Shown piece by piece: positions 1-5,816 of a DNA stretch of 5,818 nt; position 1 is the first letter of the stretch; each line of letters starts with the position of its first letter. The stretch spans positions 1 to 5,818 of the forward strand of contig JALRJW010000265.1 of NCBI GenBank assembly GCA_023268955.1. The letters run 5' to 3'. Below the pieces are notes generated by a model, which saw nothing but the letters and a program-made list of their open reading frames with translations, was not told where the DNA came from and ran no database searches. Source of the DNA: Aliarcobacter sp. Lineage in GTDB: Bacteria > Campylobacterota > Campylobacteria > Campylobacterales > Arcobacteraceae. The position numbers were made by a program, and so were the translations under genes.

Positions 1-390
1 AATACTAATCACAACTTTTTTAGGTTTTAGCTTAGCTATTAATTTTGCACAAGATGGAGTTTTACCTTCATGATTGCATGGTTCTAACGTAACATACATA
101 GTACAATCATTAAAATAACCATTATGATTCTCTTCTAAAAATTTATGTATTTTATGTGAATCTTTCATTGTTTTTAACAATGAATTATTTGAAACTTTTA
201 AAAATGCTTCTTTTAATGCATTTATTTCAGCATGTGGCATACCAGCTTCTTTATGTGCTTCAATCGCTAAAAGTTGATTTTCACCTTTTACTATTACACA
301 TCCAACAGCTGGATTTGGATAAGTTAAAAGTTGATATTTCCATGCTTCATCTATTGCTAATTTCATATAAAAGTTATCATCTATTTTCAT
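1..390 (-). CDS. ribD: RibD, riboflavin biosynthesis deaminase/reductase, N-terminal part (3' end beyond window)
   Basis: The first 130 codons are present and the frame is open to the left edge. RibD deaminates the pyrimidine intermediate of riboflavin synthesis and, through a C-terminal domain outside this window, reduces its ribosyl side chain; it acts in the cytoplasm. Visible are the cytidine-deaminase-fold start (YPNPAVGCVIV, residues 24-34), the zinc/catalytic motif HAE at 53-55, and PC-x8-C (LEPCNHEGKTPSC, 102-114) with zinc cysteines 105 and 114. The HAE-to-PCxxC distance is about 25 residues longer than in E. coli RibD. I recall similar insertions in Campylobacter RibD. The ATG at 390 is supported by AGGA at 400-397, 6 nt upstream. 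It follows rimP on the same strand, but a terminator lies between them. The family assignment is secure; only the truncated end is unseen. Confidence 0.95.
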   Translation of the reverse strand, partial: MKIDDNFYMKLAIDEAWKYQLLTYPNPAVGCVIVKGENQLLAIEAHKEAGMPHAEINALKEAFLKVSNNSLLKTMKDSHKIHKFLEENHNGYFNDCTMYVTLEPCNHEGKTPSCAKLIAKLKPKKVVISI

Positions 391-396
391 TATAAA

Positions 397-400
397 TCCT
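397..400 (-). promoter_or_regulatory. Ribosome binding site of ribD
   Basis: AGGA lies 6 nt before the ATG at 390. It matters because only about 19 nt separate it from the U-tract of the upstream terminator, which leaves no room for an ordinary -35/-10 promoter between the two. Confidence 0.7.
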
Positions 401-419
401 ATTTAAAATATTTCAAAGT

Positions 420-453
420 AAAAAAAAAGGAAGTTGATAACAACTCCCTTTTT
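420..453 (-). terminator. Rho-independent terminator after rimP
   Basis: On the minus strand, GGGAGTTG (448-441), loop TTAT (440-437) and CAACTTCC (436-429) form an 8-bp stem with one G-U pair. It is extended by five A-T pairs (453-449 with 428-424) and followed by a run of nine T in total (428-420). It begins 19 nt after the rimP stop and is expected to end the infB-rbfA-rimP transcript. The A-run on the other side would allow weak function on the plus strand too, but no plus-strand gene is seen nearby. Confidence 0.85.
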
Positions 454-472
454 AATATATTGATTTTAAATT

Positions 473-904
473 CTACCATTCAAAATAAGTAGAACCTGAG
501 ATTATTGAATCATACGATAATGTTTCTTCGCCAAACTCAGTTTTAATAGTTATTGTTTCATCATTTGCAGCTATTAATTCACCTTTAAATACGTCTGTAG
601 CTACATCTTTAACTTTAACTTTTTCGCCAATACTTGCTAAATAATGTTCTGTTTTTTTTAGCTTTCTTTCAATTCCTGGTGAACTAACTTCAAGAATATA
701 TTCACCACTCATAGGCTCATCTACATCTAAAATTGGAGAAATCATTCTTGAAATCTCAGCACATTTATCTAAAGAAATCCCACCTTGAGCTGTTACATAG
801 ATTCGGTAAATATTTCTATCATTTTCTCTTGTTGTAACAATATCATACAAAGATGCACCAAGTGATTCTACAGTTAATTTTATAGTATTTTCTAAATTAC
901 TCAT
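473..904 (-). CDS. rimP: RimP, 30S ribosomal subunit maturation factor
   Basis: This 143-residue protein is the usual length for the family (C. jejuni RimP is about 140). RimP binds free 30S subunits and assists late assembly around protein S12. The diagnostic stretch is YILEVSSPGIERKL at residues 69-82. An N-terminal alpha/beta domain with ISLDKCAEISRMISPILD (43-60) precedes it, and a small SH3-like beta domain follows from about 90 (GEKVKVKDVATDVFKGELIAA). I chose the ATG at 904 over the longer frame reaching 958. The extra 18 residues would be lysine-rich and lie wholly inside rbfA, while the ATG at 904 has AGGAG 7 nt upstream (916-912) and begins the family-like N-terminus MSNLENTIKLTVESLG. 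It overlaps the end of rbfA by 8 nt, so coupled translation is likely. It is the last gene before the terminator. Confidence 0.95.
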   Translation of the reverse strand: MSNLENTIKLTVESLGASLYDIVTTRENDRNIYRIYVTAQGGISLDKCAEISRMISPILDVDEPMSGEYILEVSSPGIERKLKKTEHYLASIGEKVKVKDVATDVFKGELIAANDETITIKTEFGEETLSYDSIISGSTYFEW

Positions 905-1280
905 TATCACTCTCCTCTTCAATATCTTTTGATTTTTTTTCTTTACTAATTTTTGCAAAAAGTGCTTCCATATGTAAAGAGTGTTCTAAACTTGTGTCAT
1001 TTATAAAAGTAAAATTTGGACATTTATACCAACCTGTACTTGATAACACATATGACTTTATTCTACTATTAGCTTTTTTTAAAAGTTCAATAATTTGTCT
1101 AATTTCAGAATCATTAAAATCTGAACCATCAAAATAAACTTTAGCATCATATTTACCATTTTTACAATCAATACCTGTGATTGCTAGAGTATTAATTCTA
1201 GAATCACTAAGCGTTGATAATGCCTCAGGAACTAATTCCATAAGCAATGATTCAGTTCTTTGAAGGTTAATACTTTTCAT
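897..1280 (-). CDS. rbfA: RbfA, ribosome-binding factor A
   Basis: A 127-residue protein, normal for RbfA. RbfA is a KH-like-fold factor that binds the 30S subunit near the 5' end of 16S rRNA and is needed for late maturation and cold adaptation. The family pattern is visible: basic start MKSINLQRTESLLMELVPEAL (1-21), a strand with YDAKVYFDGSD (44-54), a helix EIRQIIELLKKANSRIKSYV (59-78), and the closing C-PNFTFINDTSLEHSLHMEALF segment (87-108) matching the family's P-x-L-x-F-x-x-D-x-S. The tail (109-127) is a charged Lys- then Glu/Asp-rich extension read from a poly-A-rich stretch. The start ATG (1280-1278) overlaps the infB stop by one base (TAATG). No good Shine-Dalgarno is visible, which points to translational coupling with infB. 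Confidence 0.93.
   Translation of the reverse strand: MKSINLQRTESLLMELVPEALSTLSDSRINTLAITGIDCKNGKYDAKVYFDGSDFNDSEIRQIIELLKKANSRIKSYVLSSTGWYKCPNFTFINDTSLEHSLHMEALFAKISKEKKSKDIEEESDNE
912..916 (-). promoter_or_regulatory. Ribosome binding site fixing the rimP start
   Basis: AGGAG, 7 nt upstream of the ATG at 904, lies within the last codons of rbfA. It supports the shorter rimP start rather than the one at 958. Confidence 0.8.
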
Positions 1281-3931
1281 TATTTATCGTCAATATGAGT
1301 TTTTTCTTCGATTTGAATAAATGTTTCAATGAAGTCACCAACTTTGATATCGTTGAATTTCTCAAACATGATACCACATTCATAACCATTACCAACTTCT
1401 TTAACATCATCTTTAAATCTTTTTAGAGATGAAATTTTACCTGTATAAGTTACAACACCATCTCTAATGATTCTAGCATGTCCACCTCTGATAACTTTAC
1501 CATCAGTTACTAAACATCCAGCTACTGTTCCAACTTTTGGCACAACAAACGTATCTCTAACTTCAGCTTGACCTGTATTTTCTTCTCTAATTACATTACT
1601 CATCATACCAGATAATGCATCTTTAATATCATCAATTAAATCATAAATAATTGAATAAGTATTAATTGTAACACCATCAGCTTTTGCTTTATTTTTAACA
1701 GCACCCGTTGGTCTTACGTTAAATCCTAAGATAATACAACCCTCAGAAGCACTTGCTAATACTAAATCTGATTCAGTAATTCCACCAACAGCAGCATGAA
1801 CAACTTTTACTTTTACTTCTTCATTAGCAATTTTTTCTAAACTACCTTTGATAGCTTCAAGAGAACCTGATACATCTGTTTTAATAATTACAGGAAGTTG
1901 TTTAATCTTACCTTCTGCAATCAATCCACTCATTTCTTCTAAAGAAACTTTAGTAGATTTAGATAACTCTTTTTGTCTTTCGTGTTCAGCTCTTTTTGTC
2001 GCAATATCTCTTGCTTCTTTGTCAGTTTCTTTTACAATCATAAATGAACCTGAAGATGGAACTTCATTTAATCCTAAGATAGTACCTGTTTCAGATAATC
2101 CAAGTTTTTTAATTGCTCTTCCCATATCATCTGTAATAGCTTTAACTCTACCAAATGTAGTATCACAAACAATATTATCACCTATTTTTAATTCACCATT
2201 TTGAACAATTACAGTAGCAACTGGCCCTCTTCCTTTTTCTAAAGAAGCCTCAATTACAGTTGCTTTAGCATTTCCAGTTGGGTCAGCTTGAAGTTCTAGA
2301 ATCTCTGATTGAATTAAAATATTTTCTAATAAATCTTCAATTCCTTCTCCAGTTTTAGCAGAAACCCCAATAAACTCTGTATCTCCACCCCAATCAACAG
2401 GAGAAAGATCTCTTTCAGCCATTTGAGCTTTAACCATATCTATATTTGCAGCTTCTTTATCAATTTTATTCATAGCAACAATAATAGGACAACCTGAAGC
2501 TTTTGCATGTGAAATAACCTCTTCAGTTTGTTGTTTAACACCATCATCAGCGGCAACAACAATGATAATAATATCAGTTACACTAGCACCTCTAGCTCTC
2601 ATTGCACTAAATGCGGCGTGACCTGGAGTATCAACAAAAGTAATTTTTTGTCCATTCTTTTCAATAGTATATGATGAAATATGTTGAGTAATACCACCAG
2701 CTTCACCAGCAGCTACTTTTGAACTTCTAATTTTATCTAATAACGAAGTTTTACCGTGGTCAACGTGTCCCATAATTGTTACAACAGGAGGTCTAGTTAC
2801 AAAATTTGATGTATCAATCTCTTCTGTTTCATACTCTTCAACATAGTTAGCGTCTTCTAAAGCATCTTTAACAGTTACTTCAATTCCAAACTCTTCACCA
2901 AGAATTTCTAACTCATCTTGTTTTAAGAAGTCATTTTTAGTAACCATCATTCCTAAACTAAATAATACTGTAATTACTTCAGCTGGAGATTTTCCACAAG
3001 CTTCTGCAAATTCATATACCCTAATATCTTCAGGAATAGTTACTTCTGTAATTTCTACAGTTTCATTTTCTCTTTTGATTCTTTTCTTTCTTTTACCTCT
3101 TTGTAAACCTTGAGGTCTATTACCAAATGCAGCAGGTCTTGAACTTCTTGTTTGAGTAGATTTATCTTTTCTAGGAGGATTAAGTTCTTCTAGAATTTTA
3201 GGAGTATCTTGAAGTCCCATATCTAATAAAACTACTTCTTCACCTAAAAGTGAATCTGAACTATGGTCAGTATCATCTGTTTTAAATGTATCAACTTCAA
3301 TTAATTTACCATGTTCATGAGTTTTTGCAGGACCTCTTTTTTTCTCTTTTTTAGAAGTTTTTGAAGAACTATCATTGTCAATTTTCTTTTCACTACTTCC
3401 AAGAATTTCACTTAAAGATTTCATTGATTTTTTTGTATCAGCAGAATTATTTAAAACAGGCATTTCTGGTCTTGAAGTTACTTCTTCTTTTACTTCATCA
3501 TCTTCAGGTCTGTTTTTCTTAACAATTTTTAAACCTCTTCTTTTTGGAACAATTTTATTGTTAACTTTTTTTACTTTTGGTCTTTCTTCACTTAAAGCTT
3601 CAACTGTTTGTGTTGTTTCTTCTTTTTTTGTTTCAATTACTTCTTCTTTTTTTGTTTCAGCTTTAGTTTCAACAGAAATTTCAGTCTTTTCTTCAACTTT
3701 AACTTCAGCTGGTTTCTCTTTTTTAACTGTTTTTTTAGCAGGTGCTTGTTTTTTCAATTTTGGGCTATCACCTGTCATTATATAATTAGTAATCTCTTCT
3801 GCTTCAGCAAATGAAACTGCACTTTGAGGTGATTTTAAATCTATTCCTAAATCTTTTGCTTTAGCAATAACTTCAGTGCTATTTGCACCAGCCTCTTCTG
3901 CAATCTCGTAAACTCTTACTTTATCTGACAT
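1280..3931 (-). CDS. infB: Translation initiation factor IF2
   Basis: This 883-residue GTPase positions initiator fMet-tRNA on the 30S subunit and promotes subunit joining. In order: a first IF2 N-terminal module (VRVYEIAEEAG, residues 5-51); a long Lys/Glu/Ser-rich linker (about 55-295) containing a short repeat; a second IF2 N-terminal module (IRVYEFAEACGKSPAEVI, 303-350); and the GTPase domain with GHVDHGKT (G1, 388-395), GGITQHI (G2, 412-418), DTPGH (G3, 434-438), NKID (G4, 488-491) and SAKTG (G5, 524-528). Beta-barrel domain II (about 555-640), domain III (about 675-770, with VSGSLEAIKGSLEKI) and the initiator-tRNA-binding C-terminal barrel (about 785-878) complete it. The length matches Campylobacterota IF2. 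The ATG at 3931 has AAGGAG 10 nt upstream (3947-3942) and overlaps ylxR by 11 nt. The gene appears intact. Confidence 0.99.
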   Translation of the reverse strand: MSDKVRVYEIAEEAGANSTEVIAKAKDLGIDLKSPQSAVSFAEAEEITNYIMTGDSPKLKKQAPAKKTVKKEKPAEVKVEEKTEISVETKAETKKEEVIETKKEETTQTVEALSEERPKVKKVNNKIVPKRRGLKIVKKNRPEDDEVKEEVTSRPEMPVLNNSADTKKSMKSLSEILGSSEKKIDNDSSSKTSKKEKKRGPAKTHEHGKLIEVDTFKTDDTDHSSDSLLGEEVVLLDMGLQDTPKILEELNPPRKDKSTQTRSSRPAAFGNRPQGLQRGKRKKRIKRENETVEITEVTIPEDIRVYEFAEACGKSPAEVITVLFSLGMMVTKNDFLKQDELEILGEEFGIEVTVKDALEDANYVEEYETEEIDTSNFVTRPPVVTIMGHVDHGKTSLLDKIRSSKVAAGEAGGITQHISSYTIEKNGQKITFVDTPGHAAFSAMRARGASVTDIIIIVVAADDGVKQQTEEVISHAKASGCPIIVAMNKIDKEAANIDMVKAQMAERDLSPVDWGGDTEFIGVSAKTGEGIEDLLENILIQSEILELQADPTGNAKATVIEASLEKGRGPVATVIVQNGELKIGDNIVCDTTFGRVKAITDDMGRAIKKLGLSETGTILGLNEVPSSGSFMIVKETDKEARDIATKRAEHERQKELSKSTKVSLEEMSGLIAEGKIKQLPVIIKTDVSGSLEAIKGSLEKIANEEVKVKVVHAAVGGITESDLVLASASEGCIILGFNVRPTGAVKNKAKADGVTINTYSIIYDLIDDIKDALSGMMSNVIREENTGQAEVRDTFVVPKVGTVAGCLVTDGKVIRGGHARIIRDGVVTYTGKISSLKRFKDDVKEVGNGYECGIMFEKFNDIKVGDFIETFIQIEEKTHIDDK
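3617..3659. repeat. Two 19-bp direct repeats (24-bp period) inside the infB linker
   Basis: The plus-strand word ttcttctttttttgtttca occurs perfectly at 3617-3635 and again at 3641-3659. In IF2 it gives two copies of ETKKEE separated by two residues (about residues 98-107 and just before), a period of eight residues. Each copy carries a run of seven T. It looks like a local tandem expansion of the disordered Lys/Glu linker. Confidence 0.8.
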
Positions 3932-4208
3932 ATGTTAGTATCTCCTTAAGTTTGGTAACGTAATCTTGGTTACCTTTACACTCTTTTTTTAGTATGTTGT
4001 CAAGTCTTTTGTACTCTTTGTTTTTTAATTCACCTAAAATCTTAGGTACGCAAGTCTTACAAAGATAAAAACTTCTTCCGTGGTAGTTAAAAAGAGCTAG
4101 ACTTTCTTTTTCGCTTATAAATCTTAAAAGCTCTTTTTGTTCAAATTTGTCTCTACAAAATACACAAGTTCTGGTAATTTTTTTCAAATTAGGCAATATT
4201 ATATCCAA
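3921..4208 (-). CDS. ylxR: YlxR-like (DUF448) putative RNA-binding protein
   Basis: A 95-residue basic protein. It matches the YlxR/DUF448 pattern: RTCVFCRDKFEQKELLRFI (residues 13-31) corresponds to the family's R-x-C-x-x-C-R...K-x-E-L-x-R start, and YHGRSFYLCKTC (42-53) to the GRGAYVC segment. Family structures suggest RNA binding, and the gene typically sits directly upstream of infB, as here; its exact role is unsettled. Cysteines 15, 18, 50 and 53 form a CxxC...CxxC set that could bind a metal. The start is a TTG at 4208. The frame is open upstream to a stop at 4244-4242 but holds no ATG or GTG, and the Shine-Dalgarno is poor (AAGATAG), so the start is uncertain by several codons. It lies 25 nt after thrB and overlaps infB by 11 nt. 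Confidence 0.88.
   Translation of the reverse strand: MDIILPNLKKITRTCVFCRDKFEQKELLRFISEKESLALFNYHGRSFYLCKTCVPKILGELKNKEYKRLDNILKKECKGNQDYVTKLKEILTYVR
3942..3947 (-). promoter_or_regulatory. Ribosome binding site of infB
   Basis: AAGGAG lies 10 nt upstream of the infB ATG at 3931, within the last codons of ylxR. It is the best Shine-Dalgarno match in the operon, fitting a highly expressed factor. Confidence 0.8.
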
Positions 4209-4233
4209 ATCTATCTTAATTACATAAAATTTG

Positions 4234-5115
4234 TTAAATTTCTATTTTTACACCCTCATTATCAAAGTCAGAAACAAAAACTTTAAAATGTGGGAATTTA
4301 GCTCTAAGTGCTTTTTCAAGTTTTTTTGATTCATCCTCATAAGCAATAGAAAATAAAGTTGAACCTGAACCTGATAAAGTACTCATCAAAGCTCCATTTC
4401 TAAGAGCTGTTTTTTGAACATCAAATAACTCAGGCATCTGTTTCATTCTATATTTTTGATGAACTTTATCTTGAGAAGCCGTTCTTAACATCTTCCAGTC
4501 TTCCATTAAAAACGCTGCTGTTAAAAGTGAAGAGTGAGATAAGTTAAATACTAAATCCTCTTTTGAATATTTAAATGGCAATGTTTTTCTAGAAGCTTGA
4601 GTTGAAATTGGTCTATTTGGAACTACAATTACAGCTTTTAAACTGTTTGATATAGATTTGTTTATAAATCTAACTTCATTTTCTTGAACCGTAGCAACAT
4701 TAAATCCACCCATAACAGCAGGTGTAATATTGTCAGGATGATTTTCATAAGCTAATGCTAAATTTAAAAGTTTGCTTTTTTCTACTTTTATTCCTTCAAT
4801 TGCATATGCACTTGCAATTGCTGAAACAATTACAGCAGAAGAACTTCCTAAACCTCTTGAAAGCGGAATTTCATTGATAAATTCAAATCTAAAGTTTCTT
4901 TTTTTATGTGATAAATTATGATAAAAATCATTGAAAATAGAGATAAACATATTGTTATCTTTTAATGCAGGATTATTAGCACCCTCACCTTTTAAAGAAA
5001 CACTATGAAATTTTGATGGTCTTATAATAACTTGGTTTTTTTTAGCAATTGCTAAACCTAAACAGTCAAATCCTGGACCTAAGTTTGCACTTGTAGCAGG
5101 AACAGTTATTTTCAT
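4234..5115 (-). CDS. thrB: Homoserine kinase
   Basis: A 293-residue GHMP-family kinase that phosphorylates L-homoserine with ATP, the step before threonine synthase. Motif I is at the N-terminus (VPATSANLGPGFDCLGLA, residues 5-22). The ATP-binding glycine/serine loop PLSRGLGSSSAV is at 84-95, and the homoserine-kinase segment ENHPDNITPAVMGG at 124-137. C-terminal motif III LSGSGST is at 247-253. The N-terminal ATSANLGPGFD and ENHPDN together separate it from mevalonate or IspE kinases. The ATG at 5115 has AAGGA 5 nt upstream (5125-5121), located in the 11-nt gap after tsaB. It is a metabolic gene inside an otherwise translation-related operon, an arrangement I recall from Campylobacter. It looks intact. 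Confidence 0.97.
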   Translation of the reverse strand: MKITVPATSANLGPGFDCLGLAIAKKNQVIIRPSKFHSVSLKGEGANNPALKDNNMFISIFNDFYHNLSHKKRNFRFEFINEIPLSRGLGSSSAVIVSAIASAYAIEGIKVEKSKLLNLALAYENHPDNITPAVMGGFNVATVQENEVRFINKSISNSLKAVIVVPNRPISTQASRKTLPFKYSKEDLVFNLSHSSLLTAAFLMEDWKMLRTASQDKVHQKYRMKQMPELFDVQKTALRNGALMSTLSGSGSTLFSIAYEDESKKLEKALRAKFPHFKVFVSDFDNEGVKIEI

Positions 5116-5126
5116 TAATTTCCTTC

Positions 5127-5579
5127 TTACACTGCTGGCAGATTATAAATTGGCAGCGTATTTTCGTTAAAATCTATAGTACCTAAATCATTTGGTAACT
5201 CAAAGTTGGCAATTCTACAGTTATTTTCTATAAAGTCAACTTTAATATCATCACCTTGCTTTATGAAATATTTTTTACCCAAAGCTTTTATGGGAGAATT
5301 TTCATTAAATTCAAAGCCACTACAAGCAAAAAGTGGAATATTTTTTGAAATACTAATAGTTTTCAAAAAAATATACGCAACTTTTATTGCCATAAAAGAA
5401 CCCGGTGTATTTACATAATATAAGTTTTTAATTTCATATTTTTTTAATAGATTTTGAAACAATAATGGTAACTCATCACTTGTTTTACCCTCAATTTCAA
5501 TTTTCTCTATAAGCTTTTTATTTTCATAAATTCCAACTAAAACAGGATTTGAAATAGTTATAACTAAAACTTCAATCAA
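5127..5579 (-). CDS. tsaB: TsaB-like protein (short form), tRNA t6A biosynthesis
   Basis: A 150-residue protein resembling the N-terminal half of TsaB/YeaZ, the non-catalytic partner of TsaD in making threonylcarbamoyl-adenosine (t6A) in tRNAs. The clue is YVNTPGSFMAIKVAYIFLKTIS (residues 55-76), which matches the family's GPGSFTGLRIG...KGL segment; the start EVLVITIS (3-10) matches iLaIDTS with the Asp replaced. Typical TsaB is about 230 residues, so the C-terminal lobe is mostly absent. Campylobacter has a similarly short gene between lpxC and thrB, so position supports the call as much as sequence does. The TTG at 5579 has AGAGG 6 nt upstream (5590-5586), overlapping the lpxC stop. Assignment is good by context and moderate by motif. 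Confidence 0.78.
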   Translation of the reverse strand: MIEVLVITISNPVLVGIYENKKLIEKIEIEGKTSDELPLLFQNLLKKYEIKNLYYVNTPGSFMAIKVAYIFLKTISISKNIPLFACSGFEFNENSPIKALGKKYFIKQGDDIKVDFIENNCRIANFELPNDLGTIDFNENTLPIYNLPAV

Positions 5580-5585
5580 ATAAAA

Positions 5586-5590
5586 CCTCT
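5586..5590 (-). promoter_or_regulatory. Ribosome binding site supporting the TTG start of tsaB
   Basis: AGAGG lies 6 nt upstream of the TTG at 5579 and overlaps the lpxC stop TAG (5591-5589). No ATG is available nearby in this frame, so this site decides the start. Confidence 0.7.
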
Positions 5591-5735
5591 AAGCGTTTGC
5601 GTAAGCTACTTGGAATACTTCAGCTTCACTTTGAGCCTCTTCTAAATCAAGAATTTCATAATTTGCAGGATCTTCCATAACTTTTTTTAATAAATACCAA
5701 ATCGGATCTTTAGTTAATTTTAATGAGGTAGACAA
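5589..5735 (-). pseudogene. lpxC: C-terminal fragment of LpxC (UDP-3-O-acyl-GlcNAc deacetylase), 5' part missing or displaced
   Basis: The last roughly 28-36 codons read KKVMEDPANYEILDLEE...FQVAYANA. This matches the end of Campylobacter LpxC as I recall it (KEVLKDKDAYEIVSLE...), and the gene sits where lpxC is expected, directly before tsaB. LpxC is the zinc deacetylase that commits lipid A synthesis and is normally about 295 residues. Here the frame meets an in-frame TAA at 5747-5745. None of the three minus-strand frames upstream shows the expected GSHxLN / HKxLDAIGD region. A TTG at 5735 with AAGGAA 5 nt upstream (5746-5741) could start a 48-residue peptide. The fragment therefore looks like a remnant left by an insertion or rearrangement, or an assembly chimera. 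It could also be a small independent gene, but the match to the LpxC tail argues against that. The zinc ligands and catalytic residues are absent. Confidence 0.5.
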
Positions 5736-5740
5736 ATATT

Positions 5741-5746
5741 TTCCTT
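5741..5746 (-). promoter_or_regulatory. Shine-Dalgarno before the TTG that re-starts the lpxC remnant
   Basis: AAGGAA overlaps the TAA of the upstream frame and lies 5 nt before the TTG at 5735. Spacing and sequence are good, so the remnant can probably be translated, which would also keep ribosomes entering tsaB. Confidence 0.5.
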
Positions 5747-5816
5747 ATTTAAATTCATTTTGGAATATATGCTTTTTTCCAGACTGCTTAGCAAGAAGTA
5801 TTTGTTTTTGACGCAT
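5745..5816 (-). CDS. C-terminal tail of an unidentified reading frame (partial at right edge)
   Basis: The frame is open from the window edge to the TAA at 5747-5745 and gives MRQKQILLAKQSGKKHIF followed by QNEFK. It is basic and glutamine/lysine-rich. The first ATG shown may be internal, because the frame continues to the edge. I do not recognise it. It could be the end of a transposase or of another gene placed next to the lpxC remnant, or it could be non-coding. A second minus-strand frame, ending at 5722-5720, is also open to the edge and looks less protein-like (Ser/Asn/Leu-rich, no motif). Confidence 0.25.
   Translation of the reverse strand: MRQKQILLAKQSGKKHIFQNEFK

Noticed and set aside
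156..395. Plus-strand ORF of 79 codons
   Set aside because: It lies antisense to ribD, whose deaminase motifs are clear. It is Leu-rich low-complexity sequence typical of a shadow frame in AT-rich DNA.
391..472. FMN riboswitch in front of ribD
   Set aside because: The 82-nt spacer is taken up by a terminator hairpin and is too short for the multi-stem FMN aptamer; none of its conserved elements is visible.
905..958. 18-codon N-terminal extension of rimP
   Set aside because: It lies inside rbfA, is a lysine-rich product of the poly-A region, lacks family similarity, and a good Shine-Dalgarno supports the ATG at 904.
1848..2204. Plus-strand ORF of 118 codons
   Set aside because: It is entirely antisense to conserved IF2 domains II-III and shows no recognisable motif.
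3375..3814. Plus-strand ORFs of 136 and 68 codons, rich in Phe and Ser
   Set aside because: They are antisense to the Lys/Glu-rich linker of infB; poly-Phe/Ser is simply the complement of Lys/Glu codons. No ribosome binding site and no membrane-protein pattern.
1280..3931. Internal start giving a shorter IF2 isoform, as in E. coli
   Set aside because: Internal methionines such as residue 170 exist, but I found no convincing Shine-Dalgarno in front of one; nothing in the sequence demands it.
5206..5418. Plus-strand ORF of 70 codons
   Set aside because: It is antisense to the TsaB-like gene, including its PGSF motif; a shadow frame.
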